A DNA stretch of 64,000 bases from Candidatus Sericytochromatia bacterium S15B-MN24 CBMW_12 (GTDB lineage: Bacteria; Cyanobacteriota; Sericytochromatia; S15B-MN24; UBA4093): contig DAZV01000045.1 in NCBI GenBank assembly GCA_002083825.1, positions 20,461 through 84,460 of the forward strand, given 5' to 3'. Each line of letters begins with the position of its first letter. Positions within the stretch are counted from its first letter, which is position 1. The notes below the pieces were generated by a model. That model worked only from the letters and a program-made list of their open reading frames with translations. It was not told the origin of the DNA and made no database searches. The position numbers and the translations under genes are program-made. Shown one piece after another: positions 30,887 through 40,838 of the stretch.

Positions 30887-33800
30887 CTACGTGAGGTCCA
30901 TGGCGCATTGGATGGCGAGAGAGCGTTCGGTGTCCTTCGGGATCAGGTTGAAGGCTTTCTGGAGGTGGGGTTTGGCCTTGTCGACCTGGCGGATGCGGAC
31001 GAGGCCCAGGCCGAGATCGGCGTGCGCATCGGCGTGTTCGGGGTCCATGCCGAGCGCCTGGTTGAAGGATGCGAGGGCTTCCTCGGCGTAGCCCATGGAG
31101 CCGTAGACGGTGCCCATGGTGTGATAGTAGGTGGCGCAGGGGCGGATGTAGAGGGCCGTGGTGAGGGCTTTCTTGGCGAGATCGTAGTCGCCGAGGTCGC
31201 GCGCGATCTGGCCCATGAGGTGGAGGCCCTCGGCGTGCTGGGGCTCGATGGCGACCAGCTCCTTGCAGGCTTCGAGGGCTGCGCGTCGCTCCAGCATTTG
31301 CTGGTGGGCCCAGGCCATGATGAAGAGGGACTGGGGATCGTCAGGCTCCACGTCCATGAGGTCGTAGGCGCGCTTCAGGGCTTCGGGGGCATTGTTGCGA
31401 TCGCGCGCCAGCGTGAGCAGGGCCCGGAGGCTGGGCGCGTGGCGGGGATCCAGGGCGACGATCCGCAGGAGGGGTTTCTCGGCGGCCTTGAGGTCTCCGC
31501 GCTGGCGGTGGATGTCGGCCAAGATATGGGCGGTTTCGAGGTCCTTGGGATCGACGTCCAGCGCGAAGGCGTAGCAGTCGGCGGCTGCCGTGAGCTGACC
31601 CAGGGCGATGTGAGCCCGGGCCATCTTGCGCAGGGTGTCGAGGTCGCGCTGATCCTGATGCCAGACCAGGTTCCACCACTGAACGGCCTCGGCGAGGTCT
31701 CCGTCTTGCTGGGAGCGATCCGCGAAGGCCATGGCGAGCTTCCGGAACAGGTTCTTGCCGGCGTCGTGGGTCGGTTGAACCTGGAGGGCTTCCTGGACGT
31801 GACTCCAGGCGCCGTCGAGATCCGAGATCTCCCAGTCGATCTCGGCCAGGGCGATGCGGGCCTCCACGTGGGAGGGTTTCAGGTCGAGGATCCGCTCGAA
31901 GACGCGGCAGGCGCTTTCCAGGTCGGAGCTTTGGCGGTGGATGCTTCCCAGCAGGAAGGAGGCGTCCACGTCGGTGGGGTCGCTCTCCAGCAGGGCGACG
32001 AGTTCCCGGACGGCCTCGGGCTTGCGGCCGGCCTTCACCAGGCTGGTGGCCAGCTTGCGGCGCCAGAGGCGGGATGCGGGGTCCTGGCCTTGGGGATCGA
32101 GCGCGACGGCTTCTCGATGGAGGTCGACGGCGTCCCCGTGGCGCTCGGAGGCGAGGGCCTCTTCGGCCAACTCTTCGAGGGCCTGGTAGGCCAGCGAGGC
32201 CACCTCTCCCTTGACGGGGGGCTCGGAGGCTGCCGGCTTGAGGACGTCCCAGGCCTGCTTGGGGCGATCGCCCATGTAGAGCCGCGCGAGACCTATCCGG
32301 GCCTTCAGATCCTGGTGATCCCGAGCCAGGGCGTCGAGGAAATGGCCTTCGGCCGCCTCCAGGTCATCCAGCGCCAGCGCGACCGAGGCCAAGGCATGGT
32401 GAGTGGGGACGTGTTGGGGATCGGCCTCCCGCAACTCGAGGAAGGTCGTTCGCGCCTCGTCCCAGAAGCCGCCCAGCACGGCTATCTCGCCGAGCCGGAA
32501 GCGTCGGTCGGGATCCTCGGGGAAGAGCCTCACCACCTCGCGCTGGATGCCCACCGCCTCGGCGAGGCGGCCCGCGCTGACGTAGGCCTGGCTCAGGCTC
32601 CGCAGGGCGGTTTCCTCGTCGATGTCGAAGCTCAACAGCAGTTCCCAGTAGAGAATCGCATTTTCCCAGTCCCCTTGGGCCGACGCCTCCTCGGCCAGCA
32701 GCTTCGCGCAGCGGGCGATGAGGCCCTGCGCCTGGGGATTGCGGTTATTGAGCCCGAGGAGTTGCTGGCCGAGTTCCCAGACGCGCTGGATCTCGCCGCG
32801 CTCCCAGGCCATCTCGGCCAGGGAGAAGAGGGCCTCGGCGTCCCTGGGATCCTCGTGAAGGGCGTTCTGAAGCGCGTCCTCGGCCGAGGCGAGATCGCCC
32901 AGCAGGCGGTGGCAGTCGGCGAGTTCGCGCAGGAGCATGCCGTCGCTCGGGGCGAGTTCCAGGGCGTGGCGGAGGGTCTCTGCCGCTTCTTCCAGGCGGT
33001 TCTCGGACTTGAGGATTCGGCTCTTGCTCAGATGCGCGTCGACGTCCTCGGGCGCGAGTTCGAGGTAGCGTTCCCACCAGTCGAGCGCTTTCTCGTCGGA
33101 AGCGGCAATCGCCAATGCCCTGGCGGCTGTCGTGGCGATCGCCTCCGCTTCGTCGGGAGGCGTTTCCTCTTCGAGCAGGATCTGGCTCCAGCGCCACGCC
33201 TCGGGGTGATCGTCGAGAGCGGCAGCCACCTCCGCGAGGGTCAGCATGACGGCCGGATCCCGCGAGATTTCCACCAGGCGCCCGAAGGGCACTCGCGCTT
33301 CCTCCCAGAGCGTCCCGCTGAGCGCCGCGTTCCCCCATGCCTTCAACATCGTCGGATCGGCCGGAACCAGCTCTGCGAGCTGAGAGAAGGCCTCGCAGGC
33401 TTCCGGGTATCGGGCGTTGCGCCGGTAACAGTCGGCCAGGCGCCGCCAGAGAGCGGCGTTGGACGGGGCTTGTTCGAGCGCGCGTACCCAGAAGGCGATG
33501 GCTTCGTCGCTATCACCCTCGTCAAGGGCCAGCATGGCGAGGGCATGGGCTGCCGCGGCGTTCGGCCGGTCGTCAAGAAGCCCTTCGAGCAGGAAGCGCG
33601 CCTGGCGGGGATCTTGGTAGCAGCGGGTCAGCGAGAGGGCGTCTTCCAGGGCCTCGGGGTGGGAGACCAGGATGCCGAGGTAGAGGGCGATCGCCATCTC
33701 CGAGCGTCCCGCGTCGCGCGCCAGTTCCGCCCGGAAGCGTCGCCAGTCCAGGGTCTTTCCGGCATAGGCGGCCCAGAGATCCGCGAAGAGGAAGGCCTGG

Positions 33801-36800
33801 TCGACTTCGCGCTTCAGCCGGGAGGCTTCCGCCAGCTGACGCGCGCAGTAACCCGCCAGCACGCGGAGCCGGTCGTCCGGCATGCGGCGCAGGGCGCGTT
33901 GTGCATGGTCTCCGGCGTTGAGGAAATCCCCCCGGCTCTGGGCGAACCGCGCCAGCGCCGCGTGCGCGTTCGGCTCCTCGGGATCGGCTGCGAGCGCCCT
34001 CGCGAAGAGCTGCTCGGCTTCTTCCTCCGCGCCCCCCGTCATCAGGATTTCAGCCAGTCTCACGCTCGAACGGGAGCCGGAATCCAGCGGCACGAGCTGC
34101 CGCAAGTACCTCTCGACGGCCTCCATGTCCTCTCGGCCCTCGGCGTCCCTGACCAGTCCTTCCAGCGCCTCGATATCCGCCGGGGCATGGTCCAGCACCT
34201 CGCTCCAGAATCGCCGGGCGTCCTCGCCATCCGCTCGGCGCGCCAGCTCGCGCGCCGCGCGAAGAACCAGGACGGCGGCGTCGGGTTCGTCCGAGCGCAG
34301 GAGCCGATGCGCGGCCTCGTGGGCTGCCGAGAAATCCCCCGCGGCCAGTCCCATTTCGGCCAGGGCCCGCCATGCCGGCAAGTGGTCGTACTGGTTGGCG
34401 AGGGTCAGGTAGATAGCTTTGGCTTCGTTGGGCTGGCGACATGCCTGCAGCGTGCCCGCGAGCTCGAAGAGGGTTTCCGGCGCCGGCTCGTGCTTGACCA
34501 GGGTGAAGAGCGGGGCCAGGGCCTCGTCGGGACGGCCGGCTGCCAGGCGATCATCGGCGATCGCCCGCAAGGCCCCCAGGTGATCCGGAGCCAGCCGCAA
34601 CAGCCGCTTCCAGCCCTCCAGCGCCTCCGCTCCCCGCAAGCCACCTGCGACGTGCTCCGCGCATTCCACGGCCAGCTCGCGGATCGTCGCGTCCTCCTCG
34701 AGAAGCAGGGCCTGCTCCAGAAGACCCAAGGCCTCCGCCGGCGAGGCTTGAAGCTTCAGCCCCGCCAATACTTTCAAGGCATCCTGGTTCGAGGGATCCT
34801 GATCCAGGACGGCGATCAGGGCCGCTTCGGCGGCCGGAGCATCCCCCACCTCGATCAGAAGGGCCGCGAGCCGCGCCATGAGCCCCAAATCGTCGGGCTT
34901 GAGCGCCAGCGCCAGCTCGAGCGCCTTCCGGGCTCCACGCTGGTTGCCGGTCGCCCCGCAGGTGTCCGCAAGGCTCAGCAAGACGCTCACGTCGTCGGGC
35001 TGAACGCGATGCAGCTGAACGAGGATTCGCGCCGCGGTCGCCATGTCCCCCTGAACCCGCGCCAGACTGGCGGCCATGCGGAGCGCTTCGGTGTCCGACG
35101 GCTCCCACTTCAGGACGGCCATCCACCATTTCTGCTGCTCCTCGGGTGCGCCCGAGCGGCGGGCGAGATGCCGCGCCGATTCGCGCACTCGTTCCTGCCC
35201 CAACGGATCCCCCGGAACGAGCTCCAGGAGGCGCTGCGCCCAGGTGCCCGACGCCTCGTATCTTTCGGCCTCCCAGTTCAGATCCAGGAGCGTGGAAACC
35301 GTCTCGAGGCCTTGATCGCCCAGCTGATAAGCGGCTTGAAATGCTTCCAGGGCTGCGGTGCGATCACCGAGTCGGACCAGCGACCGCCCGTGTCCCGCAT
35401 GGACGCTCGCGAGCTCCGGCACGAGCTCCTGCAGGCGCGAGTAGACTTCCCTCGCCGCATCGAAGGCTCCCGCCTCCAGGCTTTTGCCGGCCCAGGCCTC
35501 GAGGGTCTCGACTTCGCCGAGCGCAAAGGCCCGCTCCACCCAGTCCCCTGCGCCCTCTGCGGAGCGTTCCCGCAGCTGGCGGCGAACCAGAAGGCGTCGC
35601 GCGTCGCGCAGCGAAGGCTCCGGCGCCAGTTCGTCGAGTTCTCCCAGAACCTGCCATTCCTCGTCCGTCGCCGCTTGACCGCGGGCGAGTTCGAGCCGCA
35701 ACCTCAGCGCCTCGACGCTCGGCGCATGGCCTGCCTCATGCCGTTCCAGCCAGCGCCGTGACGCCGCGAGATCCCCGCCCCGCAGGGCGAGATTGGCCAG
35801 CGGGAGGAAGGCTTCCGCGCGATCGCCCGCTGCGGCGATCATCAGCAGCGATTCGGCCTCCTCGCCGCTTCTCGAGCGGGCCATTCCCAGCACCAGGGCG
35901 GCGTCCGGGTCCGTGGGACGGGTAGCCAGGACGTCCGGGGCATGAAGCGCTTGCTCCGCCGCGTCTCCCGAAGCGAGGGCATGCCGGAAGAGCGCGTCGT
36001 GGGCTTCGGGATCGCGAGGCTCCAACCTCACGCGCTCCTGCCAGTAGGGAATGGCCGCATCCCCCACGGCAGAGGCTATCAACAGGTCGAGCGCCTCACG
36101 ATCCAGGCGCTTTGCCGCCTCGTCTCGCTCCACCCAGGCCTTCAGAGCGTCCCTGGCCGTCAGGGCCGCGCCGTTGGCGAGGCAAGCCTCGGCGAAAAGC
36201 AGATCGGTCCGCTTGCCCGGCGCCAGTTGACATGCGCGTTCCAGAAGTTTTTGCGCCGAAACGCTATCTCCCGCTTCCATCGTGAGCCTGGCCAACGCCA
36301 CGAAAGCCTCGGGGTGCTGGGCCTGCGCGGCCTGGGCGTAAGCTTTGCGCGCGTCGTCAAGCTGATCCTGGCTTTCGAGCGACAGCGCCAGGGCCATGGA
36401 GACTTCCGGCGAGCTGGTCCCCAGGGAGATGAGCCGGCGGGTGAGCGCGTTCGCGCGTTCGGAATCGCCGCGCGCGCGGTAGTAGCCCGACAGGGCGGCG
36501 AGGGCCGCGTCGTGGTCGGGATCGAGACCCCGCAGCTTTTCCCAAAAGACGGCGGCTGCTTCCGGGTCGCCCGTCTCCTGGGCAATGGCTTCCAGGCAGG
36601 CTTTCGCGACGTCGAGGAGCGTCGGATCGGGATCATGCGCGAGCAGGATTTCCAGGTGGGGCCAGGCCTCGCGGGGGATTCCCTCCTCCATGGCCCAGTC
36701 GGCCCGCAGGCGGCGCGCGTCGGGGCGCGCGCCTTCGCGGGCGAGCCATTCCTCCAGCACGCGCTTGGCTTCGCGCCGATCGATGCGCCCCAGTGCCTGG

Positions 36801-39694
36801 ACGGCTTCCAGCGAGCCGGAGGCAGCCAGGTTTACGAGGGTTCTGGCGGCTTCCTCGGTCTTGCCGAGCGACCTCAGAATTTCAGCCGTCAGCCGGAGCG
36901 TCTCGCGGTCCTCCGGTGCCAGGCCCAGGGCACGGTGGGCGAAGGCCAGGGCGGATTCGGGGGCTCCCGCCTCGAGACGGATGGAGGCCATCGCGCGGTG
37001 CGCCTCCAGGCTCCGGGGTTCGAGCTTCAGAACTTCTTCCCACCAAGGCTGCGCCGCCTGGCTTGGGCTGGCCTGAATGAGCCGGCGAAGGCAAGTCAGG
37101 GCCTCGTCCCTGACTGCGGGAGCCTCGGGGGTTTGCAGCAGGCGCTTGAACATGACCCAAGCGTCGCCGGCTTTGCCCTCGGCGAGCGTGACCTTGGCGA
37201 GCCCCGCCATGGCCTTCGAGTTCCCGCGACTCATGCCGACGGCCCGACCGAAGAACCCTCGTGCCTGCTGGGTTTCCCCAGCGAGCAGGGAAAGGTCTGC
37301 TTGGATGAGCACGCCCTCGAGACGTTCGCGCGCCTCCTTGCTGTGTGCGAGCAACTGGCGCGCATCGTCGAGTCGGCCCGCATCCAGGTTCTCGCGCGCG
37401 AGCCAGAGGGCCGCGGCGGGGTCGCTGGGCTCGATCGCGACGATCTCGTGATAATGCCGGCTGGCGTCCTCCAGCCTTCCCACTTCGACCGAATGCCGGG
37501 CCAGCTCGCTCAGGGCCTCCAGGTTGTGCGGATCGATCGCGAGCAGTTCCTTCCACCATGCGAGCGCAATCTCCCCGTAGTAGCTTTCGGCCAGGCGTTT
37601 GAGGCATGTCCGGGCCTGCTCCAGGGCTGCCGCATGGGCGGGATCGGTGGCCAGAACCTTGTGGATGAATTCCCAGGCGGTCTCGTCATCCGACCGGTCG
37701 ATGGCCTGGCGGGCGGACTCGAGCAGGACGGGAATCTCGTCGTGGGTGATCTCGAAGAGTCGCTGACTCCAGGTCAGCGAGGCGTCATCGTCGCCCATCC
37801 CCGCGGCCACCTCGGCCATGCCTTGAAGGGCCCGGAGATGGTCGGGGTTTTGCGCGAGAATGGTGTCGAAAAGCGCTCCGGCTTCCGAAAAACGCCCCTC
37901 CGAGAGCTCGAAGCCGGCCAGGGTGAGGGCGGTCTCCTCGTCTTCCGGATGGCGGCGCAGGTAATCGCGCATGGTCTGAGCCGCGCCTGCGAGGTCGCCG
38001 GCCGCGAGCTGCGCATCCGACATTCGCTTGAGTTCGGGGGATTGCGGATGAAAGTGAAGGTGAAGCTTCCACCAGCCCAGGGCCTTGGCGTAGTCTCCGC
38101 TTTCTTGCAGCTTGAGGGCGATCTGGCTGGTCACTTCGCCCGCGAGTTTCAGGATTTCGGGTCCGGGGACTTCGGGCGGGGTCGGCTTGAGAAGCGGCTC
38201 GAGTTCTTGCCAGGCCCGGTTGGCCCGCCCCATGGCGAGGCTGAGCCGGACCAGATGCAGCCGGGCGAAGACCGGATCCGCCGAGTGGGCCATGAGCCCG
38301 GACAGGGCGGCATGCGCGCCATCGGGACGTCCGGCCTTCAGCCAGGCATCGATCAGCCCCTGGAGGCGCGGTGCGTCCAGGGTTTCCGGGGGATACAGCG
38401 CCAGGATCTCGGCGAGTTCCCGGGGGCGTTCCAGCGTTCGATACAGGTCTTCCAGGGCGTTCAGGGCCTGGTTGTCTCCGCTGCGACACATCAGGAGGCG
38501 TCGCCACCAGGTGGCGGACGCTCGAGGATCTAGGAGCTCGCCGGCGAGCTGGCGGGCGAGGGGTCGGGCGAACTCGGCGCCCAGTTCTTTGGCGCGCTCG
38601 GCGATTTCCGGATGGTTCAGGAGGGGTTCGAGGAGGCCCCACCCCTCCTCGCTCCGCCCTTCGCCGAAACAGGCGCGGATGAGCAGCAGCTCGGCGTCGG
38701 GCGGCAGATCCGGCTGGGCGCTCAGGAGCTGACGGGCGATGCCGGGTTGCTGGTCGAGCAGAGCGAGGGCAGCGGCGGCCCGACGGATGTCGAGGGCCTC
38801 GGGTCGATCTGCGAGGGCCTGCTGATAGAGGGCGAGAGCTTCGGCGGTCCGGTTGATTGCCCCGAGCGCTTGTCCGAGTTTCAGGATGACGTCGGGGCTC
38901 GAGCTCTGGGATGCCTGGGATTGCAGCAGCCGGATGAGATCCATGATGCGGCTCTGGCTGTGGTAACTTTGCTCGAGTGCTCGTGCGGCCTCGGGATCGC
39001 CGGGCTGCAGGCCTTGCAAGCGCTCCCACCAGCGGATCGCTGCGGCGCCTTCGTGGCGATGGGCTTGTTCGCGGCAGAGGGTTATCAGGCGGGCTTGAAG
39101 ATCCGGCGCGTCCGGTTGCCGGATGGTGACCTCCGCGTAGGCGGTCCAGGCGCCCTCGCCGTCTCCCGAGCGTCCGAGGGCTTCGGCCAGCCGTAGATGG
39201 GCCCGAACATCGTGGCTTGCGAGTCGAACGTCTTCTCTCAGCCTCTCGACGCCATTCAGCTCTTGCTCGCGCAGGGCCTCGCGGTGCCCGGGAAGCTCGG
39301 CGTCGGTTTTTTTGGGGCCGGCTTTCCGGCTTCCGGTCTGGGAAGATAACCAGGCCTGAAGCTTGTCCAGGGGAAGATCCTCGGGAGCCAGTGCCACTAG
39401 CTGATCGAGGGCCCTCTGGGCCTCTGCGAACTTTCGCGAGCCGGCCAGGGCGCGGACCAGGCTGAACATGGCCTTGGGCTGATCCGGCTGGTTTTCGAGC
39501 AGTTGGCGGTACTGGGCGATCGCCCCTTCGAAATCGCCCATCTCGGCGAGGACGGCGCCGAGGCTCAGGCGGGCGGAATCCAGACGTGCGTCTAGCGCGA
39601 GGGCCTGTTGGTAAGCATCTCGCGCCTGGGGGTACTCGCCTTGCTGCTGATGAGCGAGACCGGCATTCTGGAGCGTGAGCGCCTTCGGGTGCAT
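30887..39694 (-). CDS. giant TPR protein, 2,935 residues
   Basis: A 2,935-residue protein made almost wholly of tetratricopeptide repeats (about 34 residues each, so roughly 80). Typical units are AHQQQGEYPQARDAYQQALAL and AYVSAGRLAEAVGIQREVVR. There is no signal peptide, membrane helix or catalytic domain, so a cytosolic scaffold is likely. A TPR variant with W-W (or F/Y-W) at its start recurs near residues 222, 396, 541, 713, 884, 1050, 1217, 1523, 1694, 1829, 2068, 2206, 2349 and 2673. Spacing is mostly 135-175, that is, four or five TPRs. ATG 39694 follows gaggt; a strong promoter lies upstream. Partners are unknown. Confidence 0.85.
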   Translation of the reverse strand: MHPKALTLQNAGLAHQQQGEYPQARDAYQQALALDARLDSARLSLGAVLAEMGDFEGAIAQYRQLLENQPDQPKAMFSLVRALAGSRKFAEAQRALDQLVALAPEDLPLDKLQAWLSSQTGSRKAGPKKTDAELPGHREALREQELNGVERLREDVRLASHDVRAHLRLAEALGRSGDGEGAWTAYAEVTIRQPDAPDLQARLITLCREQAHRHEGAAAIRWWERLQGLQPGDPEAARALEQSYHSQSRIMDLIRLLQSQASQSSSPDVILKLGQALGAINRTAEALALYQQALADRPEALDIRRAAAALALLDQQPGIARQLLSAQPDLPPDAELLLIRACFGEGRSEEGWGLLEPLLNHPEIAERAKELGAEFARPLARQLAGELLDPRASATWWRRLLMCRSGDNQALNALEDLYRTLERPRELAEILALYPPETLDAPRLQGLIDAWLKAGRPDGAHAALSGLMAHSADPVFARLHLVRLSLAMGRANRAWQELEPLLKPTPPEVPGPEILKLAGEVTSQIALKLQESGDYAKALGWWKLHLHFHPQSPELKRMSDAQLAAGDLAGAAQTMRDYLRRHPEDEETALTLAGFELSEGRFSEAGALFDTILAQNPDHLRALQGMAEVAAGMGDDDASLTWSQRLFEITHDEIPVLLESARQAIDRSDDETAWEFIHKVLATDPAHAAALEQARTCLKRLAESYYGEIALAWWKELLAIDPHNLEALSELARHSVEVGRLEDASRHYHEIVAIEPSDPAAALWLARENLDAGRLDDARQLLAHSKEARERLEGVLIQADLSLLAGETQQARGFFGRAVGMSRGNSKAMAGLAKVTLAEGKAGDAWVMFKRLLQTPEAPAVRDEALTCLRRLIQASPSQAAQPWWEEVLKLEPRSLEAHRAMASIRLEAGAPESALAFAHRALGLAPEDRETLRLTAEILRSLGKTEEAARTLVNLAASGSLEAVQALGRIDRREAKRVLEEWLAREGARPDARRLRADWAMEEGIPREAWPHLEILLAHDPDPTLLDVAKACLEAIAQETGDPEAAAVFWEKLRGLDPDHDAALAALSGYYRARGDSERANALTRRLISLGTSSPEVSMALALSLESQDQLDDARKAYAQAAQAQHPEAFVALARLTMEAGDSVSAQKLLERACQLAPGKRTDLLFAEACLANGAALTARDALKAWVERDEAAKRLDREALDLLIASAVGDAAIPYWQERVRLEPRDPEAHDALFRHALASGDAAEQALHAPDVLATRPTDPDAALVLGMARSRSGEEAESLLMIAAAGDRAEAFLPLANLALRGGDLAASRRWLERHEAGHAPSVEALRLRLELARGQAATDEEWQVLGELDELAPEPSLRDARRLLVRRQLRERSAEGAGDWVERAFALGEVETLEAWAGKSLEAGAFDAAREVYSRLQELVPELASVHAGHGRSLVRLGDRTAALEAFQAAYQLGDQGLETVSTLLDLNWEAERYEASGTWAQRLLELVPGDPLGQERVRESARHLARRSGAPEEQQKWWMAVLKWEPSDTEALRMAASLARVQGDMATAARILVQLHRVQPDDVSVLLSLADTCGATGNQRGARKALELALALKPDDLGLMARLAALLIEVGDAPAAEAALIAVLDQDPSNQDALKVLAGLKLQASPAEALGLLEQALLLEEDATIRELAVECAEHVAGGLRGAEALEGWKRLLRLAPDHLGALRAIADDRLAAGRPDEALAPLFTLVKHEPAPETLFELAGTLQACRQPNEAKAIYLTLANQYDHLPAWRALAEMGLAAGDFSAAHEAAHRLLRSDEPDAAVLVLRAARELARRADGEDARRFWSEVLDHAPADIEALEGLVRDAEGREDMEAVERYLRQLVPLDSGSRSSVRLAEILMTGGAEEEAEQLFARALAADPEEPNAHAALARFAQSRGDFLNAGDHAQRALRRMPDDRLRVLAGYCARQLAEASRLKREVDQAFLFADLWAAYAGKTLDWRRFRAELARDAGRSEMAIALYLGILVSHPEALEDALSLTRCYQDPRQARFLLEGLLDDRPNAAAAHALAMLALDEGDSDEAIAFWVRALEQAPSNAALWRRLADCYRRNARYPEACEAFSQLAELVPADPTMLKAWGNAALSGTLWEEARVPFGRLVEISRDPAVMLTLAEVAAALDDHPEAWRWSQILLEEETPPDEAEAIATTAARALAIAASDEKALDWWERYLELAPEDVDAHLSKSRILKSENRLEEAAETLRHALELAPSDGMLLRELADCHRLLGDLASAEDALQNALHEDPRDAEALFSLAEMAWERGEIQRVWELGQQLLGLNNRNPQAQGLIARCAKLLAEEASAQGDWENAILYWELLLSFDIDEETALRSLSQAYVSAGRLAEAVGIQREVVRLFPEDPDRRFRLGEIAVLGGFWDEARTTFLELREADPQHVPTHHALASVALALDDLEAAEGHFLDALARDHQDLKARIGLARLYMGDRPKQAWDVLKPAASEPPVKGEVASLAYQALEELAEEALASERHGDAVDLHREAVALDPQGQDPASRLWRRKLATSLVKAGRKPEAVRELVALLESDPTDVDASFLLGSIHRQSSDLESACRVFERILDLKPSHVEARIALAEIDWEISDLDGAWSHVQEALQVQPTHDAGKNLFRKLAMAFADRSQQDGDLAEAVQWWNLVWHQDQRDLDTLRKMARAHIALGQLTAAADCYAFALDVDPKDLETAHILADIHRQRGDLKAAEKPLLRIVALDPRHAPSLRALLTLARDRNNAPEALKRAYDLMDVEPDDPQSLFIMAWAHQQMLERRAALEACKELVAIEPQHAEGLHLMGQIARDLGDYDLAKKALTTALYIRPCATYYHTMGTVYGSMGYAEEALASFNQALGMDPEHADAHADLGLGLVRIRQVDKAKPHLQKAFNLIPKDTERSLAIQCAMDLT

Positions 39695-39725
39695 GGACCT
39701 CACATAAATTAAAGATAGCTCGGTT

Positions 39726-39754
39726 ATGTTACCCAAGGGCTTCCGCTTTGTCAA
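39726..39754 (-). promoter_or_regulatory. sigma-70 promoter of the giant TPR gene
   Basis: Minus-strand TTGACA (39749-39754), a 17-base spacer and TAACAT (39726-39731), 32 bases before the ATG. The -35 is perfect. Confidence 0.65.
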
Positions 39755-39776
39755 ACCCCCTGGGCTGAAGTAGAAT
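39748..39776 (+). promoter_or_regulatory. divergent promoter of the lpxL operon
   Basis: Plus-strand TTGTCA (39748-39753), a 17-base spacer and TAGAAT (39771-39776). Its -35 overlaps the opposite -35 of the TPR gene, so the two promoters should compete. The leader to the GTG is about 115 bases. Confidence 0.55.
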
Positions 39777-39899
39777 CATGATCAGAAGCGCGCGTCGACG
39801 CTGTCTCGGGCTCACCGGCCTCCTGCCGAGCCCCGTGTTTGCAGGTATGCCTGCCAACACGCGAGACTCGAAGGGCGTGAGCGCTGTTGGGAGGGCGAT

Positions 39900-40838
39900 G
39901 TGGACCGTGCCAATCGGATGATCTACCACGCCATGAAGGGCCTGCAATCCCTCGCGACGGCCCTTCCTCGCCGCTTGGCCCTGCGAGCCGGAGTGGCTTT
40001 CGCCGACGCCCTCTACGGCGTTTACCGCCTCAGTCCCTATCGGGACTTCATCTTCGGCAACATCCGCAAGGCTTATCCGGAGCCCCCCGCGGGCGAGACT
40101 CCCCACCCGGAGCGACTCACCGACGGCCAGGCCCATCGCCTGGCCCGAGCACACCTGCGCAACCTCCTCAAGTCGATCGTCGAGTTGCTGCGCTTCGGCG
40201 TCATCGACCGCGACCGCCTGGATAACCTCGTCTCCTGGGAAGGTCGCGAGCACCTGGACCGTCTCAAGGCCGAGGGAAGAGGCGTCGTCGTCGTGAGCGC
40301 CCACTTCGGAAACTGGGAACTCATGGCCGCCTCGCTGGCCGCAACCGGACTGCCGGTCCACGTCCTCGTCCAGGTTCCGAGCAAGGATGCCTTCGGACAG
40401 CTCTTCATCGAGGCCCGCGAGCGCGTCGGCGTGAAGACCTACGCCAACCAGGGCCCCGCGTCCATTCGCCCCGTCCTGCGCGCCCTCAAGCGCGGCGAAG
40501 CGCTCGCCATCTTGATCGACCAGCATGGCGAAAGCCGGGATGCGATCGCCACCTTGTTCGGACGCCCCGTCTCCGTCCCCATGGGAGCCTTCTTCTTCGC
40601 CGAGAAGACCGGAGCGGCCATTCTTCCGGTCTTCTGCGTCCGGAGGCCCGACGATCGCCATGTGATCCACGTCGAGCCGGAACTCGAACCCCTGAATTCC
40701 CCCCAAGAGAACGCGCGCCGCCTTTACGGCATCCTCGAAACCTACCTCCGGCGCTACCCCGAGCTGTGGCTCTGGGCCCATAACCGCTGGGAACGCGAAT
40801 CGGAGCTGAAGACGGCCGGCGAGACGGTGCCCGCATGA
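39900..40838 (+). CDS. lpxL: lipid A biosynthesis acyltransferase (LpxL/HtrB family)
   Basis: A 312-residue inner-membrane acyltransferase that adds a secondary acyl chain to lipid A precursors. The catalytic HX4(D/E) motif is HFGNWE (about residue 133) within GVVVVSAHFGNWELMAASL. Further family motifs are PVHVLVQVPSKD, LAILIDQHGES, PVSVPMGAFFFAEKTGAAILPVF, and the closing PELWLWAHNRWE. GTG 39900 with gggagg is used; an in-frame ATG at 39918 is possible. It is the first gene of a three-gene operon with ATGA overlaps to two beta-propeller genes. Confidence 0.88.
   Translation: MDRANRMIYHAMKGLQSLATALPRRLALRAGVAFADALYGVYRLSPYRDFIFGNIRKAYPEPPAGETPHPERLTDGQAHRLARAHLRNLLKSIVELLRFGVIDRDRLDNLVSWEGREHLDRLKAEGRGVVVVSAHFGNWELMAASLAATGLPVHVLVQVPSKDAFGQLFIEARERVGVKTYANQGPASIRPVLRALKRGEALAILIDQHGESRDAIATLFGRPVSVPMGAFFFAEKTGAAILPVFCVRRPDDRHVIHVEPELEPLNSPQENARRLYGILETYLRRYPELWLWAHNRWERESELKTAGETVPA

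Noticed and set aside
30836..35761. A 1,641-codon open frame on the plus strand opposite the TPR gene
   Set aside because: It mirrors the minus-strand TPR gene, has an odd Gly/Arg/Glu-rich composition without domains and no ribosome site. The TPR frame explains the DNA fully.
35942..38533. An 863-codon open frame on the plus strand
   Set aside because: Same case as above: antisense to the TPR gene in GC-rich DNA.
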